Shown: in pieces, positions 12,040-25,800 of the stretch
Layout of the letters: each line of letters starts with the position of its first letter
Position numbering within the stretch: the first letter of the stretch is position 1
Made by a program: the position numbers and the translations under genes
The notes under the pieces: model-generated
Told to the model about the DNA's origin: nothing
What the model saw: only the letters and a program-made list of their open reading frames with translations
Databases searched by the model: none
From: Porites lobata
Taxonomy: Eukaryota > Cnidaria > Anthozoa > Scleractinia > Poritidae
Reading direction: 5' to 3'
Assembly: GCA_942486035.1 (NCBI GenBank)
Contig: CALNXK010000152.1
Location: 1,267,501-1,331,500 of the forward strand
Length of the DNA: 64,000 nucleotides

Positions 12040-12517
12040 ATTAGTATAAATTTAAAATATACACACATAAAAATTAATGAATCAGAGCGATTCAGCAGAA
12101 GGCAAAGAGGGCAAGTTTGCTTTTAAAAGCAATTGTGCTGTTTTTGTCTCATAAGAAAGATTATTCCGGAGCATTGCACCCCTATCCTTAAAACTACATA
12201 AGGGGAAATTAGTCTATTGTCCTTGGAAGAGTAGATTAGTTTCAAGATTCCTAAGATTATAGTTGATGTTAGTATAATTATTGAGTTTTAAAATGAAGGC
12301 TCTCAAATGTGGGGCAGATTGATCATTGAGGATTTTGTACATTAAGGGTAAGCCTTTATAATTATGTGAATGCCTGGTTTCAAGGTTGCATAACTGATCT
12401 AATGTCATATGAACACCAGTAATGACCATACTTGCACAGTTTTGGATTTTTTGCAATTTATCTTTCAGTTGCTTTCCACAAGTATCCCATAAGGGGGAAC
12501 AGTAATCAAAGTAAGGT
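12040..12517 (-). pseudogene. LINE RT C-terminal half (3' part of interrupted element)
   Basis: The minus-strand reading starts PYFDYCSPLWDTCGKQL, continues KLQKIQNCASMVITG and ends YNLRNLETNLLFQGQ with further family-like residues downstream in shifted frames. This is the thumb and C-terminus of a jockey/CR1-type LINE. Its 5' half lies 14 kb away at 26698-27170; a DNA transposon has split it. Removing the transposon and one TA makes the halves contiguous in frame at NSLA-stop-PYFDYC. Confidence 0.85.
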
Positions 12518-12519
12518 TA

Positions 12520-12543
12520 CCCTTACCAAAACCACATATATGT
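12520..12543 (+). repeat. Left terminal inverted repeat of the 14-kb transposon
   Basis: Begins CCCTTACCAAAACC and ends in ACATATATGT, the first of the subterminal palindromes. It is an exact reverse complement of 26672-26695 over 24 bases. Confidence 0.9.
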
Positions 12544-12795
12544 TACATATAGTGCCTACATATATATGTGACATATATGTGACATATATGTGAAATATAT
12601 AACACATATATGTGACATATATGTGTCATATATAACACATGTATGTTACATATATGTCAAATGTAGGTATTTGGAACCCATTTGCAGTTACTTACATATA
12701 TGTCACACATATGTAGATATATGTGACATATATGTAGTTAATAGCATTGCATATACAGGGCAAATATATGTCACATATATGTGGCATATATTTGA
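12544..12795. repeat. Left subterminal palindrome array
   Basis: Many copies of the self-complementary 10-mer ACATATATGT, or one-base variants of it, often spaced by 1-2 bases (GACATATATGTGACATATATGTG). CACTA-group elements carry arrays of short motifs just inside their termini, bound by an element-encoded protein. Here the likely binder is the BEN protein or the transposase; this is inferred. Confidence 0.75.
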
Positions 12796-13365
12796 AAAAA
12801 AAATTGATTAGGTACATACCAGCTAAGCGCCTGCTGTACTTTGAAGTTAATTGTTATAGATATACATGTAGTACTTATATATATCTGCTGATATCTTACA
12901 TCTTCAATAAATATATTACACCTTTTTTTTTTTTTCATTGAAATAATTGTATTCTGGTCATAAATTCTTCATATACACTAGCTGTCTTAAAACTGAAAAC
13001 TTATATAATTCTTACAGACTAGTTACCATTATCACACGACAGACCATTTCAGACAGTCCAACTTCAGTGTGATGCACATCAATCAAAGGAAGCTGTTGAC
13101 ACTGTTTTTCAAATTCAGATTGCATTTCGAACAATTTGGCCAAAAAAAGAAGCAGTAAAAATTAACAAATAAGCAGATTGAAGATTTCAATCAACATGAT
13201 AAAAATTGTCATTGTATTACAACTTATTTAGACTGCCATTCACATGTTTGTTACCAATTCCAACAACAATCTGATTATCGATAATAAGAGGATTCAACAC
13301 ACACGCATGTACATGCATACATATATATAAGAAAATAATATGTGTTCTTGTATCTTCTAAAAAAA

Positions 13366-16300
13366 TCATTTTGTCTTTGATATCCCCCTCCTGCTTGCAG
13401 TGCACTTGTCTTGGATTGTTTTTCTCACTTTGGAGATGACATTCCCATCCTTGAACTGGGATTGAACAAATGCTGTAGATTGAGAAGGATTTAAAGCAAT
13501 CACACAACTGCCAAAGCTTAATATTAAATGCTATATATAGTAGATGTGTTACACATGTTTATAACCTGCATGAACACATGATTAGGACCCCCCTTGTTTT
13601 CACCAGAACCGAAATTAAACTAACCAAAGAAAGCATGTCTTGTATAATAATTATTAGGATTATATGTAATATTCTCATTGATTCAGTAAAATCAAAACAA
13701 TAACTGATGCCATGAAAATTAAAGCTCATAATGTCATAGCGGTACAGGAGTTTACATCAAAGAGTAGCATATCATTTCCATAATGAACTGAGAGGGGTTG
13801 TTTTACTTTAGGGAAGGAGGGAGGAGAATCAATATTCATTTCTTCTTCAACAAATACAGTTTGCTACTATATAAAAGAGCTTAATTAATAGATGATTTAT
13901 ACACTGAATGCAAATATGGCCGTCAGGCCTTTTTTTTGTTTAGCCAAGTTTTCATAGAAATTATAATGATTTCACGTGAACAAGTGCCTCTAAGTATATC
14001 ATCTTAAAAAATTTGAGCTGCAAAGTTATGGCTGACTGAAATTATAAACATTTGTGTGGGAAAAGATAGTCTATATCCTCACTAGCCTCGCTTTCATGTT
14101 TTTTTCCCAAAATGTGAGTGCCAATACCTTCTTCTTAAATAAGAACATGGCCCTGAAAATACGCACAATGACTTATTTTGACCTGATCTTTATCATTATC
14201 CAATTGCTTTTCTTTTCTTGAAAACCTGCCCAGACCAAAAATTCTTGGATGGCCATATTTGCATTTGGTGTATGGTATACATGCAGTCAACTCTCTCAAA
14301 GCAGACACCAAATGTAAGGCAAACATATCTCTAAGACAGACGTGGTTGGCTAGTAAGGTGGACAGCTAGAGCTAGTCCAATGGGTGTCCACCTTAAAGAG
14401 ATTTCATTGTGCAATAATAAAAGCTGGTTTTTTTCCCATGAATCAAGCATAATACATGCACGAAAAACAAGTAGGACAAGTAATGCAATCAAAGAGCATA
14501 CATGTACCTGTGATGGCTTTAATGATTTGAGGGCACAGCTGTCTGTAGCCCAAGTTGCCCCCTCCTGCCAAGTTTGAAATCATTAAAGTTTTTTTGTCAA
14601 ACATGACGTCAATCAAGTATGCTGTCATAGTGCCCACTGATTTTCCTTCTGCCAATGCATTCAGTCGTTGGGTCGGGTACCAGAAAACCCCACTCCCTAT
14701 GGCCATTTCTTCCATCTAAGTAAAAGAGATACAATAAATGAGTGAAATGTACAGTGAAATGTTCACATCTGTACCTTGAATTCTTCTTCAAGTTTAATAA
14801 CAAAACCCCAACTTTGGATGAAGAACAGAAAAATTTAACGCACCTATTTAAAGTCTCCCTCACAGAGAATTACATTTCTTCTGGATGACCTATCAGGGCT
14901 GGATTCATGAAGCCCACCTAAACTAAGACATATCCTAAGCATTGTTTATTAACAATAGTCTATTGTGGTTACGACAATAGACTATTGTTAATAAACAATG
15001 TTTAGGATTTGTCTTAGTTTAGAGGGCTTCATGAATCCGGCCCCAGAATGTTAAACTTATTACCAATAACATTGTGACTTCATATCAAGCAGATGCACCC
15101 TTAGTATTTAGGGAACACTAGGTTTGTAGGTTGTACATGTAGGGTGCTTGAAATAAACAACAAATACATCTGGTAAAACAGCTGCCCTCAAATATACAAT
15201 TGAACATTAAACTAGGAGTGCTTGTTATTTAAAGCATGCATGTACAGGCATGTGTACCTTGTGTTTTGATGCAATTACTGGAGAAATGACTCCAGCAAGT
15301 GGTTTGTTAGTGTCTTCACTATACTGATCTGAAAGAAATTAAACAAAACAGTCCTATAAGAATAGGTACCTGTACCAATGAATCAAAAACATACATACAT
15401 TACACAACCCTCCATCATTTTCAATGACTGACAATCAAGTAAAAAAATAGTGAATAATAATTAAATTTTAAGTGTGCCAATTAACTGTTATTTTTGTAGG
15501 ATAAAAATGTTTCTAGTGGCAGTTATATACAAAACATGATAACAATAAACAGTAATTCTAACCATTCAATTTCTGCTCTAATTCCAAAACTTTCTGCTTC
15601 AGTGAGGCATTTTCTTGTCTCAAGAGACGGCATTCCTCTCGTCCACACTTGGAGAGGGCAGGCTGAGATCCTAAAAGAAACATATATTTGTAATTATAAG
15701 TACAAGTTTTATGTTTATATTCAGTGAAGGTAAACTTGATCTACACCTGCATACATGTGTGTTCATTCATTATATTCATAACAGCTACAGTCAAACCTGT
15801 ATAAAGAAAAACACTCTCAGGACCCTCACCAAGTCTATATGCCTATATGATGTTTGTTCTTTTGACACAACTCCAAGACCACATTGCATATCAGGTAGAG
15901 CAAGTGCAAAATGAATAAAACCATGACATATAACACAGACAATTAATGGACAGATTGCTAGATACCATGCATACTCACTTTGCTCTTGATCAGTTTCATA
16001 AAAAAAGCTTCCTTGATCCCTTCTCTTTCCTTGATATTGGTACAACTTTAGAAGCACCTTGCAAAACAAAATACATGTATGCATGCATCTGAATAAAATT
16101 TACTTCATCATTGGGATCATTAACTTGAGTGTAGAGTACCTTAAGTGTAACTTGAATAAAATTTACTTCATCATGGTAATCTCTAGCTGTTGTTCTACTT
16201 CCTTTTAAATTATTGTTACAACTCCAAGACCACTTTGAATATCAAGTAGAATATATGCATGCAAAACAAATAAAATCATGAAACAACAATGGACAGACAC

Positions 16301-19300
16301 TATAGATACTATACTCACTTTGTCCTTGAGCTCCATCTGTCAGATTCCTTGATCCCTTCTCCTTCCTTGATATTGGTACAACTTTAGAAGCACCTTGCAA
16401 AACAAAATACATGTATGCATGCATCTGAATAAAATTTACTTCATCATTGGGATCATTAACTTGAGTGTAGAGTCACCTTAAGTGTAACTTGAATAAAATT
16501 TACTTCATCATGGTAATCTCTAGCTGTTAATTGTTCTACTTCCTTTTAAATTATTGTTGCAACTCCAAGACCACTTTGAATATCAAGTAGAATATGCATG
16601 TAAAACAAATAACATCATGAAACAACAATGGACAGACACTATATAGATACTATACTCACTTTGTCCTTGAGCTCCATCTGTCAGATTCCTTGATCCCTTC
16701 TCTTTCCTTGATATTGGTGCAACTTTTAGCATCACCTTTCAAAATATACATGTATGCATGCATCTGAATAAAATTTCATCATTGGGATAAAAGTGTAGAG
16801 TACCTTAAGTGTAACTTGGAAGGACCTTACAAGTGATAACTGCATGTACTAATCATTTTCACTTTTCTTGGTTGCTTTGAGTTATAATTAAGAAATAGCT
16901 AATTAGATCACATTAAAGCACATTATATGTTAAAAGAACACAAGAAGGGCTTGTCAATGATGAGTGCTTTGTTTGGTGAAGGTTGAGATTTTGGTGGCAT
17001 ATTTTCCTTAAACCATTCTGGTTCCTAATTCTCAGTAATATGGATAGTTTTGGATTTGCATGCAAATTTGGAACAGAAATCAGAAAAAAAAAAACATAAG
17101 GTTCATCTGTTCAGGTCAAGTAGTAGGAATGCTAACTACAGGTTTTTCAACAGCCCAAAACTTAGACATACCCTTCTGAAAAAGTTCCTTTAGCGGTGAG
17201 CGGTATGGCACAGTAACTTCCATTCCTACAAAATCATCATCAGCATGCATCTCTTCATCACCTGGGAAGTACTCATCCTCACTGCTGTTTAACGGCTCAC
17301 TCTCAGAATCAACCATTATTAAGCTTCCAGAATATCCAAGGGATGAGCTATGTGACTGCTGGCTTGGAGATACTTTGGCCTGTTGAAGACTACATGCACG
17401 CTCGCTTTCAGAGTCACTCAGCTCTTCGGAACATTCATGGGAAGAGCTACTTATTTGGTTTTTAATTTGGAATGTCTTTGCCTGCTGAAGCCTCTGCTTT
17501 AGCAGGGCTTCCTTTGCGGCTTTTGCCTTTGCGGCCTTTTTGGCCTTGGCCTCCATAGATAATTTCTTCCTTTTTTTTTCTTCACATTCGTCTTCACTTT
17601 TGTTTACTTCTGGATCGGATTCCGTCTTTCCTTTTTCTGTGCTAGACCAGACATTTGTTCTCTTCCTTTTTCCTTTCCCCCCTTTGTCTACTTTGGCTTT
17701 TGTCTTAGTTGGCAATTTTTTTTTCTTTTGAGTTCTTCTCTGCTGGACATTTGTCAGATACTCTAGATCTGTAGGATAGCAGACATTTAAAAAGAAAACA
17801 CTGAAGTCAGACAAATGGAAGAATATCATAGTTATGTCAGATGAATTCTTGGGAGGCTTGAAAAGATTGAGTGTCTTGTGTGGCAAACAGAAACAAGGGA
17901 AATGCCAATCATTGCAGGAATTGATTATGCAAATGTCTAGAAATAATATGTCAAATTACATTAATTCAGTGCAACTAAAAATTGACATTCCACTACATGG
18001 AAGCTCACTAAAAGAAATACTTGACCTGTTTTGACTGTCATGCAACAACTTTTTGCAAATTATACCCATCAGTGTTATGTATACTTTTCCAGCTTATAAC
18101 ACCAAATTAAAGGCAAATGAAATCAATGCCATGTTGTTATAATAATTATAATACAAATACAATGTACAGTGAACTATAAAATCCTACTTAGGAAGGCCCT
18201 TTGCTCCTTCCTCTCACCCTGGGATTTATCAGTTTGTGTTAATGCATGGCCAGGCCTTTATTTTGTGATGATTTAATTAGTCTTACCTCCAATGTCCACA
18301 ACAAATGCAGGATACCAGTCCTTGTGATGGGCATCCGTCCACAGTGCATCACAAGATGCTCCTTTTTCAATTTTTTCACAGTTTCTAATCTCATCAGCAC
18401 TGACTATATTTTTGATGTTGTCATCCTTGAAGACAACAAGGTAGTGGTCTACGATAAAGAACAAAATATAATAAGACACATCAACGATATTATAATCAAT
18501 TAATGGCACCAGACAAACCAGTTTGTATGCTGCACACTAAATAATAAGAATGCAATCTTGAAGTTAACATATTGAAATTTCGCAAAGAATCTTGAAGTTG
18601 CTCTCAGCTTATATAGTGCATGGTCAAGAGCTTTGATCCTGAGCCAAATATCAAAGTTGATCGAAAAGAAACTGATCGTTGTTGTTTAAGAATAAACCAG
18701 TTACTAATCTATCCAGATCTATCAAAGATGGAATGTATAGCTAAAGAATGAATCATGCATTATTTATTACCTTGACAATGATAAATGAAAAATCGAGGGG
18801 TGATCCGAATTTCAAAAGTGCCATCTATACAATTAATCTATCAATCAATAACCAGGCTATGACCAGACTGTAAGCAGTCCCTCTTTTCTTTGCCGTCGAT
18901 TATTAATTGAGCAAGTCGAAGATATCAACATCAGATAGAAACGAGAAAGAAGCGATTTTGACAGATTTGGCGAACAGTTACATTTGTAAATGAACGCGGC
19001 AATATTGAAATGAGTGGAACGAAAGCCTAATTAATGATGATCTTCGGAACGAATTAATCCTTGCACAATATCCGAAACAACTGATATCCTGGAAAATTCT
19101 TAGAAATTATTGAGCATGAATGAAAAGTTCGAAATATATATGAGATATGAGGTGAACATATAACGATAAAATTATGCATCGTCTTATTCAACCTCTGAAG
19201 AGGTTGAAAGGACTGAGCTGTACGTTGCACGTGTTCTGTCCCCAGCATATATGCGACATTCTTCCCAGCATTTAAAACTACAAAATTGATTGCCAAGCTC

Positions 19301-19593
19301 CATCGTATAATGCAAAAGCCTAAATTTATTTTATTCAAGCAAAAGATTGCAGTGTATATTTACTAGAAAGAGTTTATATAGGTCGTAGAAGCGTGTTTTT
19401 TAAACCGCGTTCATTGAACCGCGAAACGCACGCCTGTAATTTAATTAATTCCTATATAAGCATGGGCCGAGCTCTCAAAATCATTGTTTTAGAACAATAA
19501 TCTTAATTTAGGCACTTACAAGAATTACATTTGGAAGTAAAATGACTTACCAAGATGATCAGTGAAGCGAGAAGGTGCTTTTGTTTTCCTCAT
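13366..19593 (-). CDS. BEN-domain accessory protein of the transposon (multi-exon)
   Basis: Exons assembled by hand on the minus strand, all with GT-AG borders: 19551-19593 (ATG), 18287-18448, 17172-17768, 16660-16722 (or to 16735), 16319-16393, 15979-16057, 15563-15670, 15258-15328, 14508-14715, 13366-13472 (TGA). The frame is kept across junctions, giving about 503 residues. Domain order: an N-terminal module (HYLVVFKDD..IVSADEI..WYPAFVVDIG); a long lysine-, serine- and acid-rich linker; a triplicated 25-residue exon; a coiled coil (ECRLLRQENASLKQKVLELE); and a C-terminal BEN domain (GSGVFWYPTQRL..MFDKKTLMISNL..LCPQIIKAIT..FVQSQF..ISKVRKTI). BEN domains bind DNA or chromatin proteins. The exon at 15979-16057 has seven T where six would keep the frame, so that exon is broken, skipped or mis-assembled. 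The gene is divergent from the transposase and shares its promoter. Confidence 0.75.
14895..15044. mobile_element. Foldback MITE in a BEN-gene intron
   Basis: Nearly the whole 150 bp is one inverted repeat: arms begin GGGCTGGATTCATGAAGCCC and end with its complement, with the centre at GTGGTTACGAC between copies of CAATAGACTATTG. It lies between the 14508-14715 and 15258-15328 exons. A transcript of either strand would form a roughly 70-bp hairpin. Confidence 0.8.
15960..16790 (-). repeat. Tandem triplication of a 75-nt exon with flanking introns
   Basis: Three units of about 340 bp, marked by the shared ATACATGTATGCATGCATCTG block near 16070, 16407 and 16747. Each contains an exon reading (in transcript order) GASKVVPISRKEKGSRNLTD or a variant, with the same splice borders and phase 1 on both sides, so whole units can be gained without breaking the frame. 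The copy nearest the 5' end uses a different or shifted acceptor; the 3'-most copy has diverged after GSRK and has an extra base. Confidence 0.85.
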
Positions 19594-19812
19594 AATTGCA
19601 GAAATCTACAAGCTGACAAAACCGAACTCGATCCTCTTCAAAACGAACAACGAAAGGAACAACGAAATGAACAAATGAGCGCGAAAACGGCCTCTGTGAA
19701 GTTTTCGCGCTCATTTTGTGTAGTCACGTGTTAGGTGTAAGCCAATCAGCAGGGGATTTTGATATGTATTAGATGCCAGTCCACTCTACCTGCAGTCTTT
19801 CCTGAGTTGACC
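19594..19812. promoter_or_regulatory. Shared divergent promoter of the BEN and transposase genes
   Basis: The 219 bp between the two ATGs hold a perfect 16-bp inverted repeat, AAATGAGCGCGAAAAC (19673-19688) and its complement (19701-19716), each arm containing a TTTTCGCGC-type E2F site. A CACGTG E-box lies at 19725-19730 and a CCAAT box at 19742-19746. E2F, NF-Y and E-box sites together are typical of cell-cycle-regulated promoters; that this drives S-phase expression of both genes is inference. No clear TATA box is seen. Confidence 0.7.
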
Positions 19813-22800
19813 ATGGAGTCGACGAAACGAAAGAAGAGAGGTCGATACAACTCGCATCGAAGAAACCCTGCTATACCTAAGCCGAAAGCCACTGTTTCCC
19901 GACATAACAGGCGAAAAGCAAACTTCTCATCGGATGAAGATGAACAAAGAAAAAAACCGTGTTTCAAGCGAACTGTTGATGTTGTTTTCGAAAATAGTCA
20001 AGCATCATCGGACGAATCGGATTTAAACATTACAAATATGTACTTGGCTTCATGTTCTAGTTATCAAGATCTAGACCACGAATTGTCAGACGTTTTGTCG
20101 GAATCAACGCATGATGACGACAGTGTAGAAAAACTGGATGCGATTTGGAGTGATATCTCAGAAGACGATCGAAGCTCCACATCTTCAGATGACGACCAAT
20201 TCTGTGCACGTGGAGACAGTTATAATCACATCAGGAGTAAATCGACTGATGAAGAAGACCCTGTATATGTATACCCTGGGTCGCCTCTTTTGTTGTCGGA
20301 AAGCATTCTTTTGATTCTTACTTTGGCTGTAGCTCACAATCTGAATGGAAGTTGTCTTTCAGACGTAATTTCTTTGATCAATTTGCACTGCATTCCTGGT
20401 CCACTCAACAAGTGTGTCAACTCACTCAGTGAGCTCAAGAGGTACTTTGCTGACTTCGAGCTTCCCATAACAAAACACTTTTACTGCAGTTTTTGCTCTG
20501 AGTATCTTGGTGTTTTAAGTGATACTCCTGATGTGTGCTCCATTTGCAACAATGATGTGAGAGATCCAAAGAAGAAGTCATATTTTGTCATCCTTTCTGT
20601 CGAAAGTCAGCTAAACGAGCTTATGCAAAGTAAGTAAGAAAATATAATTTTATATGTTGCAGTTTAAAATGATCTTATGTTAAAATGATTTCAAACTAGT
20701 TTGATTTGTACTTTTCTTTGTCTTAGGATTATGGTAATCAATCTGGAACAAAAGAAAATCAAAACTAACCAAGTTTGAAATCATTTTGACCTAAGATTCA
20801 TTTCAAACTACAACATATACAACAGTGATTGATGTTAAAATGGAATAAATATAAATACTGGCTTAACTACAGCATCATATATTTAGCCACTTTCGATGCT
20901 TCCTGGGATAATAGCTAGATATATATATCGCTTAAAATATGCAGTCACCCCTATTGAAGTATAATATTTCCAAATATTTGGTCCTATAATGGGCCAGTAA
21001 GATCCATGTGACAAAAAGTTTCAAAGTCTCTGAAAGTTAAGCCTAAAATGATGATTTAGTTTTTAAATGTATATGTAAAAAAAAATATTATTGAGTCGGT
21101 TTTCACATGATAGCAAAATTATCAAGGTCTCGATTTGTGTTACCCACCTTGGCTGTGGAAATTCTTACTATCTTACTCACCATATGTATTTGAATAAGTG
21201 CCCTGTGCGCTTCTTTAATGTTAGGTCCTTTAAGGTCGATGTTTATTCAAGGTGGGCACTTATTCTGATAAATGCAGAAACCTCATCCTGTGGCAATTGA
21301 GCTACATCAAATTAATAGCTATAATCTGCTGGTGGTGTCGACTGACACTCAAATCACAGTATTTTGTGATAAAAGAGTGCAGTGATGTTTTATCATTCAA
21401 CCAGTAAGCTTGATTTTCTTTGTTGTATTTTTTTGTCATCTGATATTAGGAAGAGAATTTCAGGAAGATATAAAGTACCGCTTTCTGCGAGAGAAGACAT
21501 CCCCTCACAACATTGAGGATGTATATGATGGCCATCTCTACAAGAAGCTGTTTGAAAATAATGGCCCACTTTCTCAGCCAGAGAACTTATCCTTAAAGTT
21601 CAATACAGATGGTGTTTCTATCTTCAAATCATCAGGTTCAAGTATTTGGCCAGTGTACTTTGAGATCAATGAGTTGCCACCAAGTAAAAGGTAAAAATTA
21701 GAGTAAATTATTATTGGTGAATTGTAAGTGCATCTTATTAAACTTTTGGAATTATCATTGTATTCTCTATTCACAATACTATTTCCGAAAACATTGCAAA
21801 AAATTAGTTGCCTTGTTGATGACTGGAATGACACATACTGTACATATACTTAGTTGAACTGAATTACATTGGTTATTTAACAACATTTTTCACTACTATT
21901 TTCTGTGATTGTGCCAAACCATTATTTTCATCAAAGGATATTATTATAGAGTTCCGTATCAGACCCTTTTTAATTTAAAAACTAACTTTCATTACTCTTA
22001 CCCTATTGTTCCTTTTTCTAGGCTGGAAAAAAAGCTCTGACTCTGATAAATGTAAATTCGTAAGTGCATTTTAATGTTTTCATGTTTTAATTAATAGGAA
22101 ACGATTGGAGAACATGCTTTTGGGTGGCCTCTGGTTCAGTGACAAAAAACCTGTGATGTCTACCTTTTTGAAACCTTTCAGAACTTCATTAGAAGACCTT
22201 GAAACAAAAGGTACCTGGATACATGGTGTCTCTGAGACAGCTTTATGTTCATGTCTATGTTGTGGCTAACTAAATTTTTTTATGGTTTAAAGTTTGTTTG
22301 GCCAGGTTGATTTTTATTTTCCCTGTTTTAAAATGTAGTTATAAATATAAGACAAAGGAAAGTATAGTTTTGAAACTAAAAACAAGTTTCAGCCACAACA
22401 TATATACACTGTACATGTACTTATATTTAGAGTGTATATAAAATTTTGTATAAAGTTTTCAAGCAAACTGTACTAGGAATAAATGTACGTGATTTCTCCT
22501 GGCCAACTTGTATGGTAGTGTATTATACTGAATAGATGCATAATTAAGTTTGACATTAGGAGAATGTATCCTAATCTTGTGCATCCTGTGCTGCCAAGCG
22601 GTGATCATTTTCATTGTTTGCATGATTTGTGTACGTTTTTGGTGCCAAGTTGGTGACTACAGAAAACAGTGGTTTAGAATTTACGGTGACTCTTAACAAT
22701 TGTATTCCCACAAAATATCCTATCAAATCCACTTTTGATTACTACTAGAGTTTTTATATTATTGGAAACATTGAGCCCTGGCCAGTTGAGCTGAGTTCAT

Positions 22801-25800
22801 TGTCCTGTGTATGTAATATGTGTAGTAGATGTGGACCCACTGTCCCAACAACATGATTATACATTATTTTGTTATTGTACAAATAATTTAAAATATACTT
22901 TGTTTATATACACTTTTAGGACTTGTTATGGAGATTCCAGATAAGGGAAATTTTACCAGTCATGTGTTCCTTCTTGGCTCAGTTCTTGATCTTCCTGCAA
23001 GGTGTTCCTTTTTAGAGATGGTTCAGTACAATGGCTTTTGCAGCTGCTGTTACTGCATGGTTTTGGGAATGTCTTGCAAATCAAGTGTGAAAGAAGGACA
23101 CAGGGGAAGAGTTACAGTTTTTCCTTTCAATTTTGAATCAAACAATGGACTTGCTAAAGAACGCACAAAAGAAAGTATGGTTGCAGATGGCTTGCAGTTT
23201 CTGCAGGGTACATCAGGAGGAAAACCTGTAAGTTAGTGTACTGTCATTAAATGTCATGAAATGATTTAGTCTACTTCATATATACCTTTATCCTGGGTGT
23301 TAGTGTTTGTTTTTTTGTTGTTTTTTTTTCGCACATTGAAGACCCTACATTCACAGAGTGTCGAAGTTGTATTATACTATTGTCATTTTCTAATGGGGTT
23401 TCTGAATCATCACAAGAATTTTCAATACCTCAAGGAGCCTTATAAGCATTAATTTTTGTAATTTCACTTAGATTTAGAAACCTACATAGAAAACTATGAC
23501 TAATACATATGAAACATTTAACACAAAAATAAAATACGAAATGTACTGTTCTAGTCGACCTTACACTACAGTGTACAGTAGACCTTAGTTTAATTGACAT
23601 CTACATGTACATCTATAAAGTGCACTTTCATAATTATTTGTTTTCTTACATTTTCTTAGGTAAATGGGATGAAAGGTGTTTGCCAGTTTGCAAGCCTTAA
23701 ACACTATGATATCAGTAAAGGTGTTTGCCTGGATTACATGCATGGGGTCCTGCTGGGAGTTACACGACAATTGATGGCCCTGTGGTTTGATTCAAAACAC
23801 AAGGACCAACCTTGGTACTGTGGTGATCGTGTCAGTATTATTGATGAGCGTCTTTGTAGTATCCATCCACCCATGAATATCACAAGAACACCCAGACCTA
23901 TTGAAACTCATCGCAAGTATTTTAAAGGTATAATATCCATTAAGTCTACATATGTGATAGATGAGCATACAGTCGTGTACTGTTTAAAGTAGGCATGTTT
24001 TCTTGTAATACATATACCCTATGGTTCTTTTTTTTTCACAGCAACCGAATACCGAAATTGGCTGTTTTACTACAGCGTTCCTTGCCTGGTTGGTGTTCTT
24101 CCCGATGTTTATCTTCACCACTTCATGCTTCTTGCATTTAGTGTGTGGCTGGTGAATCAGCAGACTATTTCACCAGAAGAAGTCAATCAGAGTGGAAACC
24201 TTCTGGCAAAATTTGTGATGCTGATGGATGCCCTCTATTGTGAGTATTTAACTGCTTCATTTGGGCCTCCATGCATTAACTTTTGTTGAGATCAATGTAT
24301 TTGTCAATTAATAATTAATTATTTTGACACCATGGTGGCTTTTACAGCTAGTGAAATGGGGTGTTTGCATTTTTTTTCAGCTGAGCGTCATATGACCATC
24401 AATATCCATAATTTGCTTCACATACATGCATCAGTTCACAATCTTGGACCACTGTGGGCAAATTCAACTTTTGACTTTGAGGATGCAAATGGGGAGTTAA
24501 CTGCGCTTTTCCATGGCACCCAGAACATAGATATGCAGGTGATCAAAATAGCAAGAATCAATAATACTGTGCTCATAAAATATATATTTGAAAGGTATCT
24601 AAAAGCAAGTCTAATAATTAATTTACTCATTGATCAATAAGATGTATGGAAGGATTCTTTTGATCTTTTGTAGATAGCATCCTCAGTCTCTGCAGTCAAA
24701 ATTGCTCCAGACCTTGCGCGGAAATTGGACAAAGACTCTCCTAGTTACAGTTTGTACAGAAGGATGAAATTTGGAAAAGAACAGAAGTATGTATGGCAGT
24801 AGTATGTTTCAAATACTATATTGATTTAGCTTTAAAATCAATAACAGTGACGTGTTCATAGTCCATAAGACTCAAAAGTAACATGATTCTAACCCTGTTA
24901 ATACCTTAGTTTAGTTCGTTCTTATTGGTCGATATACATTAAGCCATTGGTAAAAAAAAATTGATATGTTTTTTTTTATGCATTTAAGGTCAACAAAGCT
25001 TGAGGATGGAGTGCATTTACTTGGTGCTTTTACTGACTTTGAGGTCCCAGAAACTATAGAGCAGCATATCAAGGATTTCACTGGAGATTTGGCTCTGGGA
25101 AGATGCCAGAGTTTTAAGAGGGCAATCATTCGTGGTGAAGTATTTCACTCTAAATCATATGGCCGTGTTTCCAGAAGAAACAGTTACACTGTAACCTATG
25201 AAGACAGTCAGAAGAGGAGGGAATGTGGTCAAATACAGTATTTTGTGAAACATACACCCATTTGCCAACGTGCTTGTATTGCCTTATGCCAGTGCAACAA
25301 AGATCAACACTTTGCCATTGTTGTGCACATGGAACCATTAAGAGATTCTAACCTTCTGGAAAAAGCTGGAATTGAAGGAATCCAGAAGCAGCTTCAGATC
25401 ATGCAGAAGCCAAGGTACACAAACATGTCAAATGTCCTATCTGTGTTTAAACCATTGGATAAATTAATTGTGCAGTTAAGTTTTTGCTTTTGGAAAATCT
25501 TTTTTTAATATCACACTTACATACCAAGCATCAGAATTTGTTTGATCCGATTTCTACCAACCATCCAGATAATGGGTCTCCTAATAGCTACGGTACAATT
25601 GGGCAGTTGGAGTATTGAAACATCAGAACACAAGATGCGTCATGTATTTACTGTTGATGACTATATAACCACTACACTGTCACAATCATCTATTAATGCA
25701 ATAATATGTCAATGCAGCAACTTTGCTAACTTCACAGTGTACGTTGAAATAAGAACTTGGATCAATAGCATTATCCAAGGGTACAAATTATTGTTTAAGA

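Noticed and set aside
19759..19812. Upstream extension of the transposase N-terminus
   Set aside because: It would start at TTG; the ATG in ACCATGG at 19813 is a better eukaryotic start and the extension overlaps promoter sequence.
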